Source: a virus. From it: a DNA stretch of 64,000 nucleotides. Under the pieces are notes generated by a model, which saw only the letters and a list, made by a program, of their open reading frames with translations, ran no database searches and had not been told where the DNA came from. Positions 52,847 to 62,895 of the stretch are shown piece by piece (the stretch's first letter is position 1; the number at the start of each line of letters is the position of its first letter). The stretch spans positions 1 to 64,000 of IMG/VR virus record IMGVR_UViG_3300036770_008442. One strand, 5' to 3'. A program made the position numbers and the translations under genes.

Positions 52847-55624
52847 TTATTTCTTTAGAGAGGGTAAAAGATAAGTTCTTATGAACCAAAGCTCTCTATT
52901 AATTAATATTCTTAGGTCTCTAGCCTGAACTTTCTCAGGGAATCCCTGGGTAGTCACTCTATATTTAGAGAGTGCTTGTCTTAGTCTTCCTGAATAAAGG
53001 TCCGAAGATATACCCTCCCGATTTTTTCCCCTTACAACAAAATCAATTTCGTTTGTATCCAGTTCATCAGAAGAAAAGTAGTCTAAATTCCTATATTTAT
53101 AGAGAACAGAAAGTAAAATTTTAGTGCTTATCCCCAATTCATTAACAGAATAAGATCCATAATAAAAAGAATTTTTATTGGGCATGGAAGTGCTAAATTT
53201 ATAGGAATTATCCCCCTCTTCTCTGTTATACAAGAAATTTTTACCCAGATCAGCTCCGCCTAAATTTTCAGAGGATAATTTTTCTTTGAACACTGATCTG
53301 TCCAATCCTAGTTCTTGAAGCTGCGAATCTAAATCATAGAATAAAGTCTCTATCGGAGATTCATCATCATTGAGTATCGAGTTAAAAGCTTCTCTAATCC
53401 CCTCATTAAACTCGGGTGTTGCAAAATCCTTTACAGTGGACTCATAAGCCCATGATCTTGAAGCAAGATCTAAAATTTCATCCAGAGAATCAACAGATAC
53501 ATCAGGAGATTCACCAATGTCTTCGCCCTTCTTGATTTTATCTACTCTTTGATTTAAATCCAATTTGTTTAGTCCAAATAGACTTCTAATGATAGCGGGA
53601 AAAATAGAAGGAATCTGAATAGCCAAAGCGCCGAAAATAGCTAATATCCCTTTTATAGATTCCCATATTATAATAAGTTTGAGGGGTAAATATTTTTCTA
53701 AAATAAATAATGGTGTCTTGTTTTGGTTATTCACAGTCAATTGAGAAGAGAATCTAGCAATATTGATTCCACGAACGGCTCTCTCTTCATTAGAGATCTG
53801 ATCTTCCCCGGTTTCCGTAATTTGTTTTAAAACACCATATTCAATAAAATCTTGGTCTATTCTTTTGTAGGTAATTCTAAATTTTTGGAATCTTTCTCCA
53901 ACGAAAAGAGTAATTATTTCTCCGACCGTAACGTTAACCAACGGTGCCAAAGCATTCGATACATTCCCTGTCTTATAAGATACCCGGATTCGAGTAATTG
54001 AATCAATATTACTCGAATCTGCTGTTAATTGTCCAGCTTCTGGAATTTCTAGACTTCCAATAAAATCGTATGGAAAAGAAAGAGGAATTTTATCAATCTG
54101 ATCTCCCTGCCCTGCTTGATTCAATTCAGTCCGAATAGAATCTAAAAAATCTTTGCTAGGTGTGAATTTTTTTAGATCCCTAGAAAACTTACCACAAACC
54201 ATATCACTGATTAATGGTCTCAATCCTCTACCTGGATCAATCGGATCCTGTTTTGCCTCTGAGTATGGCATAATCGGAGTGATAAATTGAGCAATATAAG
54301 GTTCTATGAATTCAAGAATTGCTTCTGAAATCAGATCACAAAAAAGTTTAATGGGATTCGTTATTCCTAGAATTACAATTCGGATAAGACCAATAGGATT
54401 GGTTATTTTTTTTGCAAGTCCAGCCAAGGAAGAAAGAAAAACATGAACGGGAAGCAATAAGAGTTTTAAAATATTAAGGATGATCTTGATCAAAAAAAAT
54501 GGATTTTCTGCTCCGATCTGAATTAGTCTGGCGAAAGAAACCAAATCTTCTTTTCTTTGTTCTCTCTTCCCCTGCTGGCTGTCTGGATTTTCTTGGGTCT
54601 CTTTAAAATCTATTTTAGGAAATTTGCCTTCTAGAATTCCAGAAAGAATTTCGCTGAAGTCCAATCCAGATTGTGCTCCCAATTCTTGCAGATATTTGGC
54701 AGTTGGGGAGTCAGGAGAAACTTTAGAAAAATCCCCAATAACCAAATTAATTCTAGACAGAAGGGGAAAATTAAGTCCAAGCACAGAGAAAGGTATAATC
54801 AAGGACCCATCTTTGATGAAATTCCGGAGTATCAATCTTCTAGAAGTCCGAATTTCAACATTGGAAAAATTTGGGATTGTAACAGATCCAGATGAATTGG
54901 ATTCTTCAAAACTTAAAGAAAGAAGAGTCAGTCCAAATTCATAATAATCGGGGGTTCCCTTTATTTTTCTTATTGAAGTGACTCTAAAAGATCCATAATT
55001 AGGACCATCTGTTATATCCAGATTATCACCTATTTTTAGCAGGGATAAAGAAAAATTAGGGTCAGAATTTTCTGTTACTGTACTGACCCTTATCGTCCTA
55101 ATCGTTGCTAGAGAAGAAGAATTTGTAGTGATCTGACCTTTCTCGGGTGAAGACGAGGAGAGAAAAATCGTCTCGTAATTATATCTTTCCAGAGTGGAAT
55201 CAATGGGATCCGGTCCTGAATTATCAATGAGACTTTTAAGTCTATCCACATCCCCAGAGGATTCACCAATTCTCAATTCTAAAGGAAACGGGAATTCTTT
55301 TAATGTTGAGTTAAACCCCTCATCCAATAAGAACTGTAAAGGACTACTGAATATGGTTTTTATCGAATTAAAAGCCGTTCGAATTTCATCTAGTCCTTCC
55401 CCACCAAGAGCCTTTTTACCAATAAAAATAGGAGCAAATAAGGAGGATAAAGATTTTTCTAGTATTTTAATTTGCAACTTTACCAAAAGTCCCAGCCCGA
55501 AAAGATTTTGGTTTGGAATTTTGAATTTCGAATCACTAACAATCTCCCCAGAGGTAGAGTTTGTTCGATCTATAAATGCTCCAATTTCTTCATCTTCTAG
55601 TATTTTATCAGGTAACAATCCCAT
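52847..55624 (-). CDS. Large virion protein with hydrophobic segments (925 aa)
   Basis: The protein contains several long hydrophobic helices near residues 380-465 (IKIILNILKLLLLPVHVFL, IRIVILGITNPIKLF) and again near 650-690 (IIIWESIKGILAIFGALAI). Two similar beta blocks in the N- and C-terminal halves (IRTIRVSTV and ITRIRVSYK) suggest an internal duplication. It lies between the spike and S1-like genes. It may be a membrane-contacting or tape-measure-like protein; neither is shown. Confidence 0.45.
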   Translation of the reverse strand: MGLLPDKILEDEEIGAFIDRTNSTSGEIVSDSKFKIPNQNLFGLGLLVKLQIKILEKSLSSLFAPIFIGKKALGGEGLDEIRTAFNSIKTIFSSPLQFLLDEGFNSTLKEFPFPLELRIGESSGDVDRLKSLIDNSGPDPIDSTLERYNYETIFLSSSSPEKGQITTNSSSLATIRTIRVSTVTENSDPNFSLSLLKIGDNLDITDGPNYGSFRVTSIRKIKGTPDYYEFGLTLLSLSFEESNSSGSVTIPNFSNVEIRTSRRLILRNFIKDGSLIIPFSVLGLNFPLLSRINLVIGDFSKVSPDSPTAKYLQELGAQSGLDFSEILSGILEGKFPKIDFKETQENPDSQQGKREQRKEDLVSFARLIQIGAENPFFLIKIILNILKLLLLPVHVFLSSLAGLAKKITNPIGLIRIVILGITNPIKLFCDLISEAILEFIEPYIAQFITPIMPYSEAKQDPIDPGRGLRPLISDMVCGKFSRDLKKFTPSKDFLDSIRTELNQAGQGDQIDKIPLSFPYDFIGSLEIPEAGQLTADSSNIDSITRIRVSYKTGNVSNALAPLVNVTVGEIITLFVGERFQKFRITYKRIDQDFIEYGVLKQITETGEDQISNEERAVRGINIARFSSQLTVNNQNKTPLFILEKYLPLKLIIIWESIKGILAIFGALAIQIPSIFPAIIRSLFGLNKLDLNQRVDKIKKGEDIGESPDVSVDSLDEILDLASRSWAYESTVKDFATPEFNEGIREAFNSILNDDESPIETLFYDLDSQLQELGLDRSVFKEKLSSENLGGADLGKNFLYNREEGDNSYKFSTSMPNKNSFYYGSYSVNELGISTKILLSVLYKYRNLDYFSSDELDTNEIDFVVRGKNREGISSDLYSGRLRQALSKYRVTTQGFPEKVQARDLRILINRELWFIRTYLLPSLKK

Positions 55625-55627
55625 GAT

Positions 55628-56296
55628 TTATCTTGTTTTTGAAACATTAGACAGATGGGATGGATCTGATGGAATTACAGGGGGAGATGTGGGTGCTCCC
55701 AAATTTCCTATATGAGTATGAGAATTAAAATAAGTTTGGAAAGTATTTCCTTTGATAACAGATTCAATAGCAGCTTCCCCCAGTTCTATATTATTAGAAT
55801 TAATTATGACCTTATTATTCTCCATTCGAATTTGGTCATTTCCCATTTGAACCACTATTCTTAGAGCTCCACCATCTTGGGTATCCAGCTGTATTTTAGC
55901 ATCACCTAGAATTAGATTCAGACCCTTTTTTTTAGTGTAAAAAATTTGAAGAGAACCTGGCTCTGCCGTATTATCATAGATCAAAGAATGAGCACCTTCA
56001 TAAGAATCAGCAATCTCTTCTTTTAAATCAGGGGATGTCTCAAAATCTGAATAGTAGTATGAGTTATAATAATTCTGTCCATTAAATTCTAATCCTACTA
56101 TAGATCCGAGCTTGGGGATAGAGATATTACCACCCCCCAGTCTACCAAAAGAAGGGGGTTTAACCTGGGTAGACCAAGGAATGTCTTCATTCTCGATACC
56201 ATCAAAAAGACCAAAGACTCTAACCCTTGCCCTACCCTCTTTCTTGGGATCGTTTATATCAACAACCTCTCCGAGATAAATTTTTGGTGATGCCAT
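55628..56296 (-). CDS. Baseplate hub/spike protein, gp5-like OB-fold, no lysozyme (222 aa)
   Basis: The N-terminal domain has the gp5/GpV OB-fold signature (YLGEVVDINDPKKEGRARVR, then DIPWSTQVKPP and IPKLGSIVGLEF). The C-terminal part has beta-helix-like strands (QIRMENNKVIINSNNIELG) and ends with the usual FNSHTHIGNLGAPTSPP. T4 gp5 also carries a lysozyme domain, which is absent here. It forms the membrane-piercing spike with the gp27-like hub. Confidence 0.78.
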   Translation of the reverse strand: MASPKIYLGEVVDINDPKKEGRARVRVFGLFDGIENEDIPWSTQVKPPSFGRLGGGNISIPKLGSIVGLEFNGQNYYNSYYYSDFETSPDLKEEIADSYEGAHSLIYDNTAEPGSLQIFYTKKKGLNLILGDAKIQLDTQDGGALRIVVQMGNDQIRMENNKVIINSNNIELGEAAIESVIKGNTFQTYFNSHTHIGNLGAPTSPPVIPSDPSHLSNVSKTR

Positions 56297-56298
56297 AG

Positions 56299-58863
56299 TT
56301 AGACTTCATAATCATCTGGATTGAAATCACCCAAACTGATGTTATATTTATCCGAAGGTTTAGAATTTCCTAGATTTAGGGGGGATTCCATTATAAAATC
56401 TCCGGATGTTAAGGGAAAAACATTTCCCAAATTTTGAGGTTTCTTTTGCCTATTTTGATCCACATAAACATTACCCGGGGATTGATCGAAATTATTTTCT
56501 CTATTTCTTAATTCTCCCCGTGATTCAATCTGGGTAGATTGCTCATAAACTTTAGAAGCTTCTAATTTAGGCGAAAAATCTTCTAATCTCGAAGGAAATT
56601 CGTTTGATAATGAATTTGGTGCTTGCGTATTTTGATTTGGAGAATTATCATAAACAGTGGAATTAAAAACCGGATATGTCCTATTAGGTACCCCTAGATC
56701 ATCCCCAGGAACTTCCCGATATAGATCAGAATCTAAAGATGGATACTGTCGAATAGGAACCCCTAGATCAGCTCCGGGAACATCTGGATAAACATCAGAT
56801 TTTATAGATTCATAGTCCCGGGACGGAACCCCCAAATCAGCTCCAGGAACACCTGAATAAACATCATCAACAAGACCGGGATACTCCCTAGTAGGAACAC
56901 CTAAATCTGAACCGGGCACACCCGGGTAAACATCATCATTAAAATCTGGATAAACCCTGTCTGGAACTCCCAGATCAGTCCCAGGAACACCCGGGTAAAC
57001 ATCATCATTAAAATCTGGATAAACACGGTCTGGAACTCCCAAGTCTTGACCTGGAACATTTTCGTAAGCGTCTCCGCTCGAAGGAGGATAAACCCGATCC
57101 GGAACCCCTAAATCAAATCCAGGAACATTCACATAAACATCTTCTTTTGGTTCTGGATAAATCCGATCTGGAACACCTAGATCGGTCCCAGGAACATTTG
57201 AATACAAATCATCTTCTACCGTCGGATAAACCCTGTCAGGAACTCCTAAATCCGATCCAGGTACATTTGGATAAGCATCAGCCTTTACCATAGGATAAAC
57301 TCTTTCCGGAACTCCTAAATCTGGACCAGGAACACCCGGGTATGAATCCGAATTTCCTCCCACTGGGGGATAAACTCTTTCCGTTGGTCCGCCCTGTCCC
57401 ATTTTTTGAGGATTGGGGAGATTTCCTTTAAAAATATTGTCTATCCCAGTTTCAGCTGCTCCATTCAAAAAGTTTTCAAGATTATTAAAACCAAGTTTAC
57501 CGCTTTCATTAGTAAATCTAGCTAATTGGGTTGGATTAAATGAATATATGTTTCCCAATAAACTTTGATCCAGTCCGCTTAAAAATCGATCAGACAGAGA
57601 TCTTATCCCTTCGTTAACAAGATCAGAAACAGCATTTGAAACAACGTTAGTTAAAAGTTGTCCAGCGTTTCCCAGAAGCTGTTCGAGACTTAAAGCATCA
57701 GAAGCTCCAAGGTCCTGTAAAGAAGATCTATTTTGATCGTATCCGTCAGCTAAAATGAGGGGTTTACCGTCACCTCTAATGTTGGGATATTGGGATTTAG
57801 TCCTTACTTTCCCGACATATATTCTGAACTGATTAGTTTCAGGTTCTGCTGAGGAAGATCCCATATCAATCGTTGATTTTATCGGGGTGGTTTCGCTAAA
57901 ATCAAATTCACACTGTTGGCATTCATAGATCATAACAGGTTTGATGCCCAGCTGATCTGTTTGGTTTGAAAGAGCAGCGATGTCGTTTGAAATTCCAGAT
58001 TGACCCAAAATATTGTTCGTAAAACTAGAGAAAGAGTTGCCCCTCCCTGAATCACTGCCACCAACAGGATCAGAGGTCAAAGAGGATAGTCCGCTTCCGA
58101 TACTGCTCCCTGCATTATTGTTAGTTTGTAATAGGTTAGAAAGACTATCGATAGCGGTTAATGTAGTACTTGAATTTATCAGTCTGCTGGTCTTGAAAAA
58201 ATTCCTAATTTCTGTAACAAAAATCCACATCGTGAACTTCCTCAAATTTCTCGGGACTAGCCATCTCATATTATCATAATCAAAGGTGGCCTGATTATAC
58301 AATTCAGCTAAAGCAGAAATTCTAAGGTTTATAGATTCTAAAGTTTTAATATTTAGATATTTTTCTGCTGTTCTTTGGGTATCAAAAGCATCGAATTGAT
58401 TTGATGTTTGAAATCCAGATCTGGAAACTTGGGACAATTTATCAAGTCCATCGATTGACTGAAAAAACCAAGGCGAATTGGCATTTATTTCTTGTAAAAG
58501 TTTAGTAAATTGTAGAATAGCATTTGCTCTCTTTGTCCTATTATTCTCAGCATCAAAAGACCCTTCTCTTTGTAGCAAATAATTATAAGCAGAATAGTAC
58601 ATTAATTGCGGGTTTGAAGCAGCATATTGTGGCTGACCAAAGGGATTATTGATACTTTCAGCCATTGATGAGTTATCTATAGAGTAATTTTCTCTTTTCA
58701 ATAAAGGACTAGGAGCCCATCCATAATTTGGATCAACCGTGAGATTTCCAAAATCAAACATTATTTTAAATCCAAGATAAGTTGGATCCTCATTTTTGCC
58801 CGAATTAGAAAGCTTAAATCCTTTAAGGAATAGACTCCTTTCTCTATCTGTTGCTTGTATCAA
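56299..58863 (-). CDS. Tail-tube-initiator-like protein with C-terminal Pro/Asp repeats (854 aa)
   Basis: The frame starts at TTG 58863. Residues about 1-400 look like a baseplate/tube protein of gp48/gp54 kind: YDNMRWLVPRNLRKFTMWIF, then QQCEFDFSETTPI and FRIYVGKV. Residues about 490-730 hold ten 23-residue repeats of the form VYPxxxxDVYxxVPGxDLGVPDR, followed by a Gln/Asn-rich tail. The repeat arm could be a long flexible linker. GATAAATA lies 21 nt upstream. The gp54 assignment is by pattern only. Confidence 0.5.
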   Translation of the reverse strand: MIQATDRERSLFLKGFKLSNSGKNEDPTYLGFKIMFDFGNLTVDPNYGWAPSPLLKRENYSIDNSSMAESINNPFGQPQYAASNPQLMYYSAYNYLLQREGSFDAENNRTKRANAILQFTKLLQEINANSPWFFQSIDGLDKLSQVSRSGFQTSNQFDAFDTQRTAEKYLNIKTLESINLRISALAELYNQATFDYDNMRWLVPRNLRKFTMWIFVTEIRNFFKTSRLINSSTTLTAIDSLSNLLQTNNNAGSSIGSGLSSLTSDPVGGSDSGRGNSFSSFTNNILGQSGISNDIAALSNQTDQLGIKPVMIYECQQCEFDFSETTPIKSTIDMGSSSAEPETNQFRIYVGKVRTKSQYPNIRGDGKPLILADGYDQNRSSLQDLGASDALSLEQLLGNAGQLLTNVVSNAVSDLVNEGIRSLSDRFLSGLDQSLLGNIYSFNPTQLARFTNESGKLGFNNLENFLNGAAETGIDNIFKGNLPNPQKMGQGGPTERVYPPVGGNSDSYPGVPGPDLGVPERVYPMVKADAYPNVPGSDLGVPDRVYPTVEDDLYSNVPGTDLGVPDRIYPEPKEDVYVNVPGFDLGVPDRVYPPSSGDAYENVPGQDLGVPDRVYPDFNDDVYPGVPGTDLGVPDRVYPDFNDDVYPGVPGSDLGVPTREYPGLVDDVYSGVPGADLGVPSRDYESIKSDVYPDVPGADLGVPIRQYPSLDSDLYREVPGDDLGVPNRTYPVFNSTVYDNSPNQNTQAPNSLSNEFPSRLEDFSPKLEASKVYEQSTQIESRGELRNRENNFDQSPGNVYVDQNRQKKPQNLGNVFPLTSGDFIMESPLNLGNSKPSDKYNISLGDFNPDDYEV
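56650..57380 (-). repeat. Ten 69-bp tandem repeats (DLGVPDR units)
   Basis: Ten units of 23 codons with the core GxDLGVPxR. Two neighbouring units near 56930-57060 are almost identical at DNA level, pointing to recent duplication. The rest vary mainly in the first half of each unit. Confidence 0.88.
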
Positions 58864-58883
58864 CTTTAGAATAATTATTTTTG

Positions 58884-58891
58884 TATTTATC
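58884..58891 (-). promoter_or_regulatory. GATAAATA promoter-like element
   Basis: GATAAATA lies 21 nt upstream of TTG 58863 and overlaps the end of the gp27-like gene. Confidence 0.4.
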
Positions 58892-60392
58892 CGGAATAAA
58901 GATTTAATGGGAAAGATTTCGGGAATGTTCCTGCACTATTCAGAGTCCATTCTCTTTTTCGAAGATGCAAAACCTGATAAATTCCGCCATATCTTTCATA
59001 ATTAACCTCTATTCCATCCAAAATGTAAATCCCCGAAAGAAATTGATCCAGTACCGGATTTATCTCTTCCTCTATTTTTTCATCATTTGAAGTACCAGCA
59101 TTATTTTTTCTTATTCCCTGGTCATTGACATAGATTAAAACAGGAATTGCCTGACCCCTGTAAAAACCAGCATAATAAGGCCTAGTTTGAACTCTCAGAG
59201 TAAATTTTGTGATCTCCTCATTATTTATTTCATTCTGGATTAAAGCCTGAATGAAATTTTCATGAACCCCTCCCCTACCGGAATCACTGCTGTTTAGAGT
59301 TCCGTACCAATTTTTTCGTATTTCTTGCCTATAAAGATCCTCTTTAGGTCTTCCCTTCTGAAGAATCTGATTTTCTCTCAGATTTTCTGTTGTTGTACTT
59401 TCAATTGTATATCTGATGTATTTCTCACTATAATTCTCCGTATTTAGTCCGCTGTCATAAAACTGAACTTCCTGGATGTATCCCCTATTATTAACAACGT
59501 TTCCTGCGTTTGATACTAATGTATAATTCGAAATATAAAGCGGAATATCCTGACTACCTTTTTGGTTCGTTAGCACCAAAGGCATTTCCTGCATTTCAAG
59601 TTCTATTCCTTGGAATTTGGTATCGTTAGCAGTATTCGTAGACATTCCTCGAATGACTTTTACCTGCTGTACATAGTCAGTAGCAGTCAACTGATTTTCC
59701 AGATTTACGAAATTCAAATTATAATAGGGATCTATCCAGACTTTAAAAAAACTTCGATCGTCTTTATAAGATCTACTAGCAACTTCCTTAATAAAATCGT
59801 AATACGAGAGGTTCGGACAAATCCACGTCATAGAGTCATTCAGATTCTGTTCATTCGAAGAGAAACCGAGATTTAATTCTTGAGAAACCTCAAATAGGGT
59901 ATCATAGGAAGTCTTTCCTCTAAATGCTTTAGATATTTCAGAATAAAGACCAGGTATTCTAGTTTCTGCCAAAATGCTGAATTGTATCCCATTGCCCTCT
60001 GGATCGGCAGATTGTCCGGATTTAACAGAGAGAATGTTGAAATCCATACGAAGAGGCTTATATACTTCTACCCATGATCTTAGATAAACAGAAACAATAT
60101 CCCCATCTTTTGGATAATTAACACTAATAAATAGAGGATCTCCCATAGTGAAATTAAATCTTAGAACTGGAATAATTCCAGTCATGTCTAGGGAGAAAAA
60201 AGATAGGTATTTTTGGACATAATATCCATTGACAAAAACCACCGGAGTATAGGCCCCGAAAGATTTCTCGTCCGCATCTTGCAATAAAGGCTGATCCCGA
60301 TTAGCATCCCCACTTCTATTCGGAACAACCAGCTCATCTAATCTAATGCTAGTTCGGGCAAAGTTATTTATGATGATCTGGTCAGAAGGCAT
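58887..60392 (-). CDS. Baseplate hub protein, gp27-like (501 aa)
   Basis: The protein has the plan of gp27-type hubs: two beta domains in the first 250 residues (VFVNGYYVQKYLSFFSLDM, GDIVSVYLRSWVEV), then a segment like MTWICPNLSYYDFIKEVASR and FKVWIDPYYNLNFV. The remaining part is beta-rich. It lies two genes upstream of the gp5-like spike gene, whose product it would hold in the hub. No enzyme motif is visible. Confidence 0.6.
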   Translation of the reverse strand: MPSDQIIINNFARTSIRLDELVVPNRSGDANRDQPLLQDADEKSFGAYTPVVFVNGYYVQKYLSFFSLDMTGIIPVLRFNFTMGDPLFISVNYPKDGDIVSVYLRSWVEVYKPLRMDFNILSVKSGQSADPEGNGIQFSILAETRIPGLYSEISKAFRGKTSYDTLFEVSQELNLGFSSNEQNLNDSMTWICPNLSYYDFIKEVASRSYKDDRSFFKVWIDPYYNLNFVNLENQLTATDYVQQVKVIRGMSTNTANDTKFQGIELEMQEMPLVLTNQKGSQDIPLYISNYTLVSNAGNVVNNRGYIQEVQFYDSGLNTENYSEKYIRYTIESTTTENLRENQILQKGRPKEDLYRQEIRKNWYGTLNSSDSGRGGVHENFIQALIQNEINNEEITKFTLRVQTRPYYAGFYRGQAIPVLIYVNDQGIRKNNAGTSNDEKIEEEINPVLDQFLSGIYILDGIEVNYERYGGIYQVLHLRKREWTLNSAGTFPKSFPLNLYSG

Positions 60393-60397
60393 TTTAA

Positions 60398-60982
60398 TTA
60401 TAGATTAGCATTTGGGTTTGGAGTAGCATTACTGACATCTGGGGCTAGAGCTATAACAGATCTAGTTCTAACTGTTTGTCTTTCTCCTTCTTGCATTAAG
60501 TTAGGAGGCAGAATTTGGGGTGGCAAATTCTTAGCTTTAGCTGTCATTTCAATGAATTTGGATCTCGATTCACTAGTTTTAAACTTTCTTTGCTCTTGAG
60601 ATTTTCTAAATTGAGTGTTAGGATTAGATGTTCCAGATTCTTTCTGGATAAGTTTGGCTTTCTGAGTCACCGCACTATCCAGGGTTTCCTTGAGAGGAAA
60701 AACTGCTATATCTCCCTCTCCTACCGCAAAGGGATTTGAAATTCCATTGAATTTCATAAAAGATCCGGTATAGGATATTTCACCATAAGAAAGATAGGCC
60801 AATCTATCAGGTCTCATAGAAAATTCCTCCGCAACTATTTTATAATTTCTAATTTTTTGAATTACCCCGGTATAGGTTAAGCTGGATTTAGTAAGATCCC
60901 AGATACCAATATTTCTGGACTGAAGCTGGGTATCAGGATTAAATATACCCTTGTTTTTAGAAATTGTATCTATTTGTAGCAT
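60398..60982 (-). CDS. Baseplate wedge protein, gp53-like (194 aa)
   Basis: The segment EFSMRPDRLAYLSYGEISYT with NGISNPFAVGEGD resembles gp53-type wedge proteins (RPD...YG...N.I.dPF.l..GD). T4 gp53 has 196 residues, the same length. The C-terminal 80 residues are basic and poorly structured. It lies between two large hub/tail genes, as expected for a contractile-tail baseplate. Confidence 0.55.
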   Translation of the reverse strand: MLQIDTISKNKGIFNPDTQLQSRNIGIWDLTKSSLTYTGVIQKIRNYKIVAEEFSMRPDRLAYLSYGEISYTGSFMKFNGISNPFAVGEGDIAVFPLKETLDSAVTQKAKLIQKESGTSNPNTQFRKSQEQRKFKTSESRSKFIEMTAKAKNLPPQILPPNLMQEGERQTVRTRSVIALAPDVSNATPNPNANL

Positions 60983-60993
60983 TTCTGTTTTTA

Positions 60994-62883
60994 TTATTGA
61001 ACTATAACACTCGTTTGCTGCTGAAGATTCTCTAAAGGACTTGTTTGGGTAGAATCATCAGGATTAACAGCAGCAGAAGATCCATCCGTGTTTGCAAGAG
61101 CAGAAGTGGATTGATTAGACGAATAAGTCGGAAGAGAACTTTGATAAAGTCTTTGTTGACCTCTGTTAAAAATCGATTCAATCTCCCCCTTATCCCGATC
61201 TCTTCCGTGTTTGAGACTAAAAGTGGCAACAAGTTCAGTCGGAAAATCATCAGGCCCAAGAACTTCTCCAAATTCAATAGAAACGCTATCGCAAATCAGA
61301 TTACCTATCATAGCAACAGGATTTAAAGGATTACCAACAACCAGATGCCATTCACCAACAGGAGCACCAGTATAAAGAGAAAGTGGGAGTCTAATGTCTT
61401 GTATTAAGTCATCCGCTAGAGCAGCAGCCAATACATTAGAAGCTGCTCCCTCAGCATCAGCAGCGATTGCTTTTAAATCTCCTTTCTGGAACTGTTCTAT
61501 AACAGAAGCAAGATCCTGAACTGCTCTTTCGATAGAATCTTGAGTTTCCTTAAGGTCCTGAGAAACCGGATTATTCATAGTGGTTCCACTCGGATCTGCT
61601 AAAAATTGAATAGCGGTTTTGGTCCAACCGATAGGATCTGTAAAGAATCTTTTTAAACCGTCATCCCCTCCCGGGAATCCAATTGCAGGGAATTTGTTAT
61701 CATATCTTATTTCAGGGGTCAAGAAATTTCCATAATTGGTACCTAAAGCTAACAGATTTGCTATAATATCAAACATTGCTGCTTTGGTATTAACCTCCCC
61801 AACAGAGGTTAATTCATAGTGAAATTTAATATCGATAGCTTTATCTATATTAAAGGTTAATCCCCTGCCTCTAATGTAAGTTTTATCCACAGTATCAACA
61901 GAAACAAAAATAAAATCAGAAAGAGGCCCTCCTGGCTGAGTCATTTTATCACGGAGAGCAAAATTGATCTTAGGAATAGTGACCTCTTCTAATCCAGTTT
62001 GACTAGCTTGAACTGCAATATTGGCGGTGTTCCCTAGAAGTGCTAAGAGTTCACCAGCTCCCGCTTGTTCTGAAAGTCCAGTAAATGCTCTGCCCAAAAC
62101 CGATTTAAAAAATCCTTGATCAAATCCCTCTTGCTTTAATAAGTCAGCCTGGGTTTTTGACTGCCACACAAGTCCAGTAGAAAATCCTACAATATCACTT
62201 AAAGAATTATCTGTTGCTCCGCCCCACCAGGTAACAGCTTGGGCAACAGGCCTACCCGCTCCCTGAAATTTAAAGTAATCAGATTGAATAACTCCATCGG
62301 GCAAAGAAAGATTATCCCTCATGGGAGAGGGAAATCTTCTAAGAGTAATCATATAATTATTGGGGATAGTTCCATAATATTTACAATATAAAAAATCACC
62401 CCATGTATAGGGAGCAGAAGCACCTCCCAAAATTTGAGAAGTCTGAAATGATGCAGACTCACTACTCCCTCCGCCTTCTGCTGCTTCTATAGCTTCATTA
62501 GAATATTTAACCAGGGATCCAGCACTTGGATTTTTCGATTTAAAGGATGAAATTCCTGTATTAAAATCAGTTCTTTCCGATTTATAATACAGGTCAGTAA
62601 AATTATTTCCGGAAGGATTTCTTAAGGAATAAAATAAAAACTGACCATATTTGTCCTGCCCATCTTGATAAAAACCTCCTCTATAAAAAAGAGTTCTTGC
62701 AGTTGGGACAGTTAACGGAATGGCAGATCCTAAATTAGATCTAGCAGAAATCAGATTATCCGCTCCTTGCTGTCTTCCTACTTCACCTAGTGAGAAAGTT
62801 TTTTCTGCCTGATTTTCCCTTATGTTTCTTTCAACTTCGGCGGAAGTAGGTGAATTAGTATTCGTAAATGTTTCGGATGACAT
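60994..62883 (-). CDS. Virion structural protein, tail/baseplate (629 aa)
   Basis: The N-terminus is disordered and the centre beta-rich, with many aromatic residues (FLYCKYYGTIPNNYMITLRR). The C-terminal half contains GEWHLVVGNPLNPVAMIG and SIEFGEVLGPDDFP, then a Gln/Ser-rich tail. It is first in the baseplate gene run (gp53-, gp27-, gp48/54- and gp5-like follow), so a tube or hub role is likely. The family is not identified. Confidence 0.5.
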   Translation of the reverse strand: MSSETFTNTNSPTSAEVERNIRENQAEKTFSLGEVGRQQGADNLISARSNLGSAIPLTVPTARTLFYRGGFYQDGQDKYGQFLFYSLRNPSGNNFTDLYYKSERTDFNTGISSFKSKNPSAGSLVKYSNEAIEAAEGGGSSESASFQTSQILGGASAPYTWGDFLYCKYYGTIPNNYMITLRRFPSPMRDNLSLPDGVIQSDYFKFQGAGRPVAQAVTWWGGATDNSLSDIVGFSTGLVWQSKTQADLLKQEGFDQGFFKSVLGRAFTGLSEQAGAGELLALLGNTANIAVQASQTGLEEVTIPKINFALRDKMTQPGGPLSDFIFVSVDTVDKTYIRGRGLTFNIDKAIDIKFHYELTSVGEVNTKAAMFDIIANLLALGTNYGNFLTPEIRYDNKFPAIGFPGGDDGLKRFFTDPIGWTKTAIQFLADPSGTTMNNPVSQDLKETQDSIERAVQDLASVIEQFQKGDLKAIAADAEGAASNVLAAALADDLIQDIRLPLSLYTGAPVGEWHLVVGNPLNPVAMIGNLICDSVSIEFGEVLGPDDFPTELVATFSLKHGRDRDKGEIESIFNRGQQRLYQSSLPTYSSNQSTSALANTDGSSAAVNPDDSTQTSPLENLQQQTSVIVQ

Positions 62884-62895
62884 GAAATAACAGTA

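Noticed and set aside
55628-56296. Lysozyme domain in the gp5-like spike
   Set aside because: The protein goes from the OB-fold directly to beta-helix-like strands and lacks any lysozyme segment.
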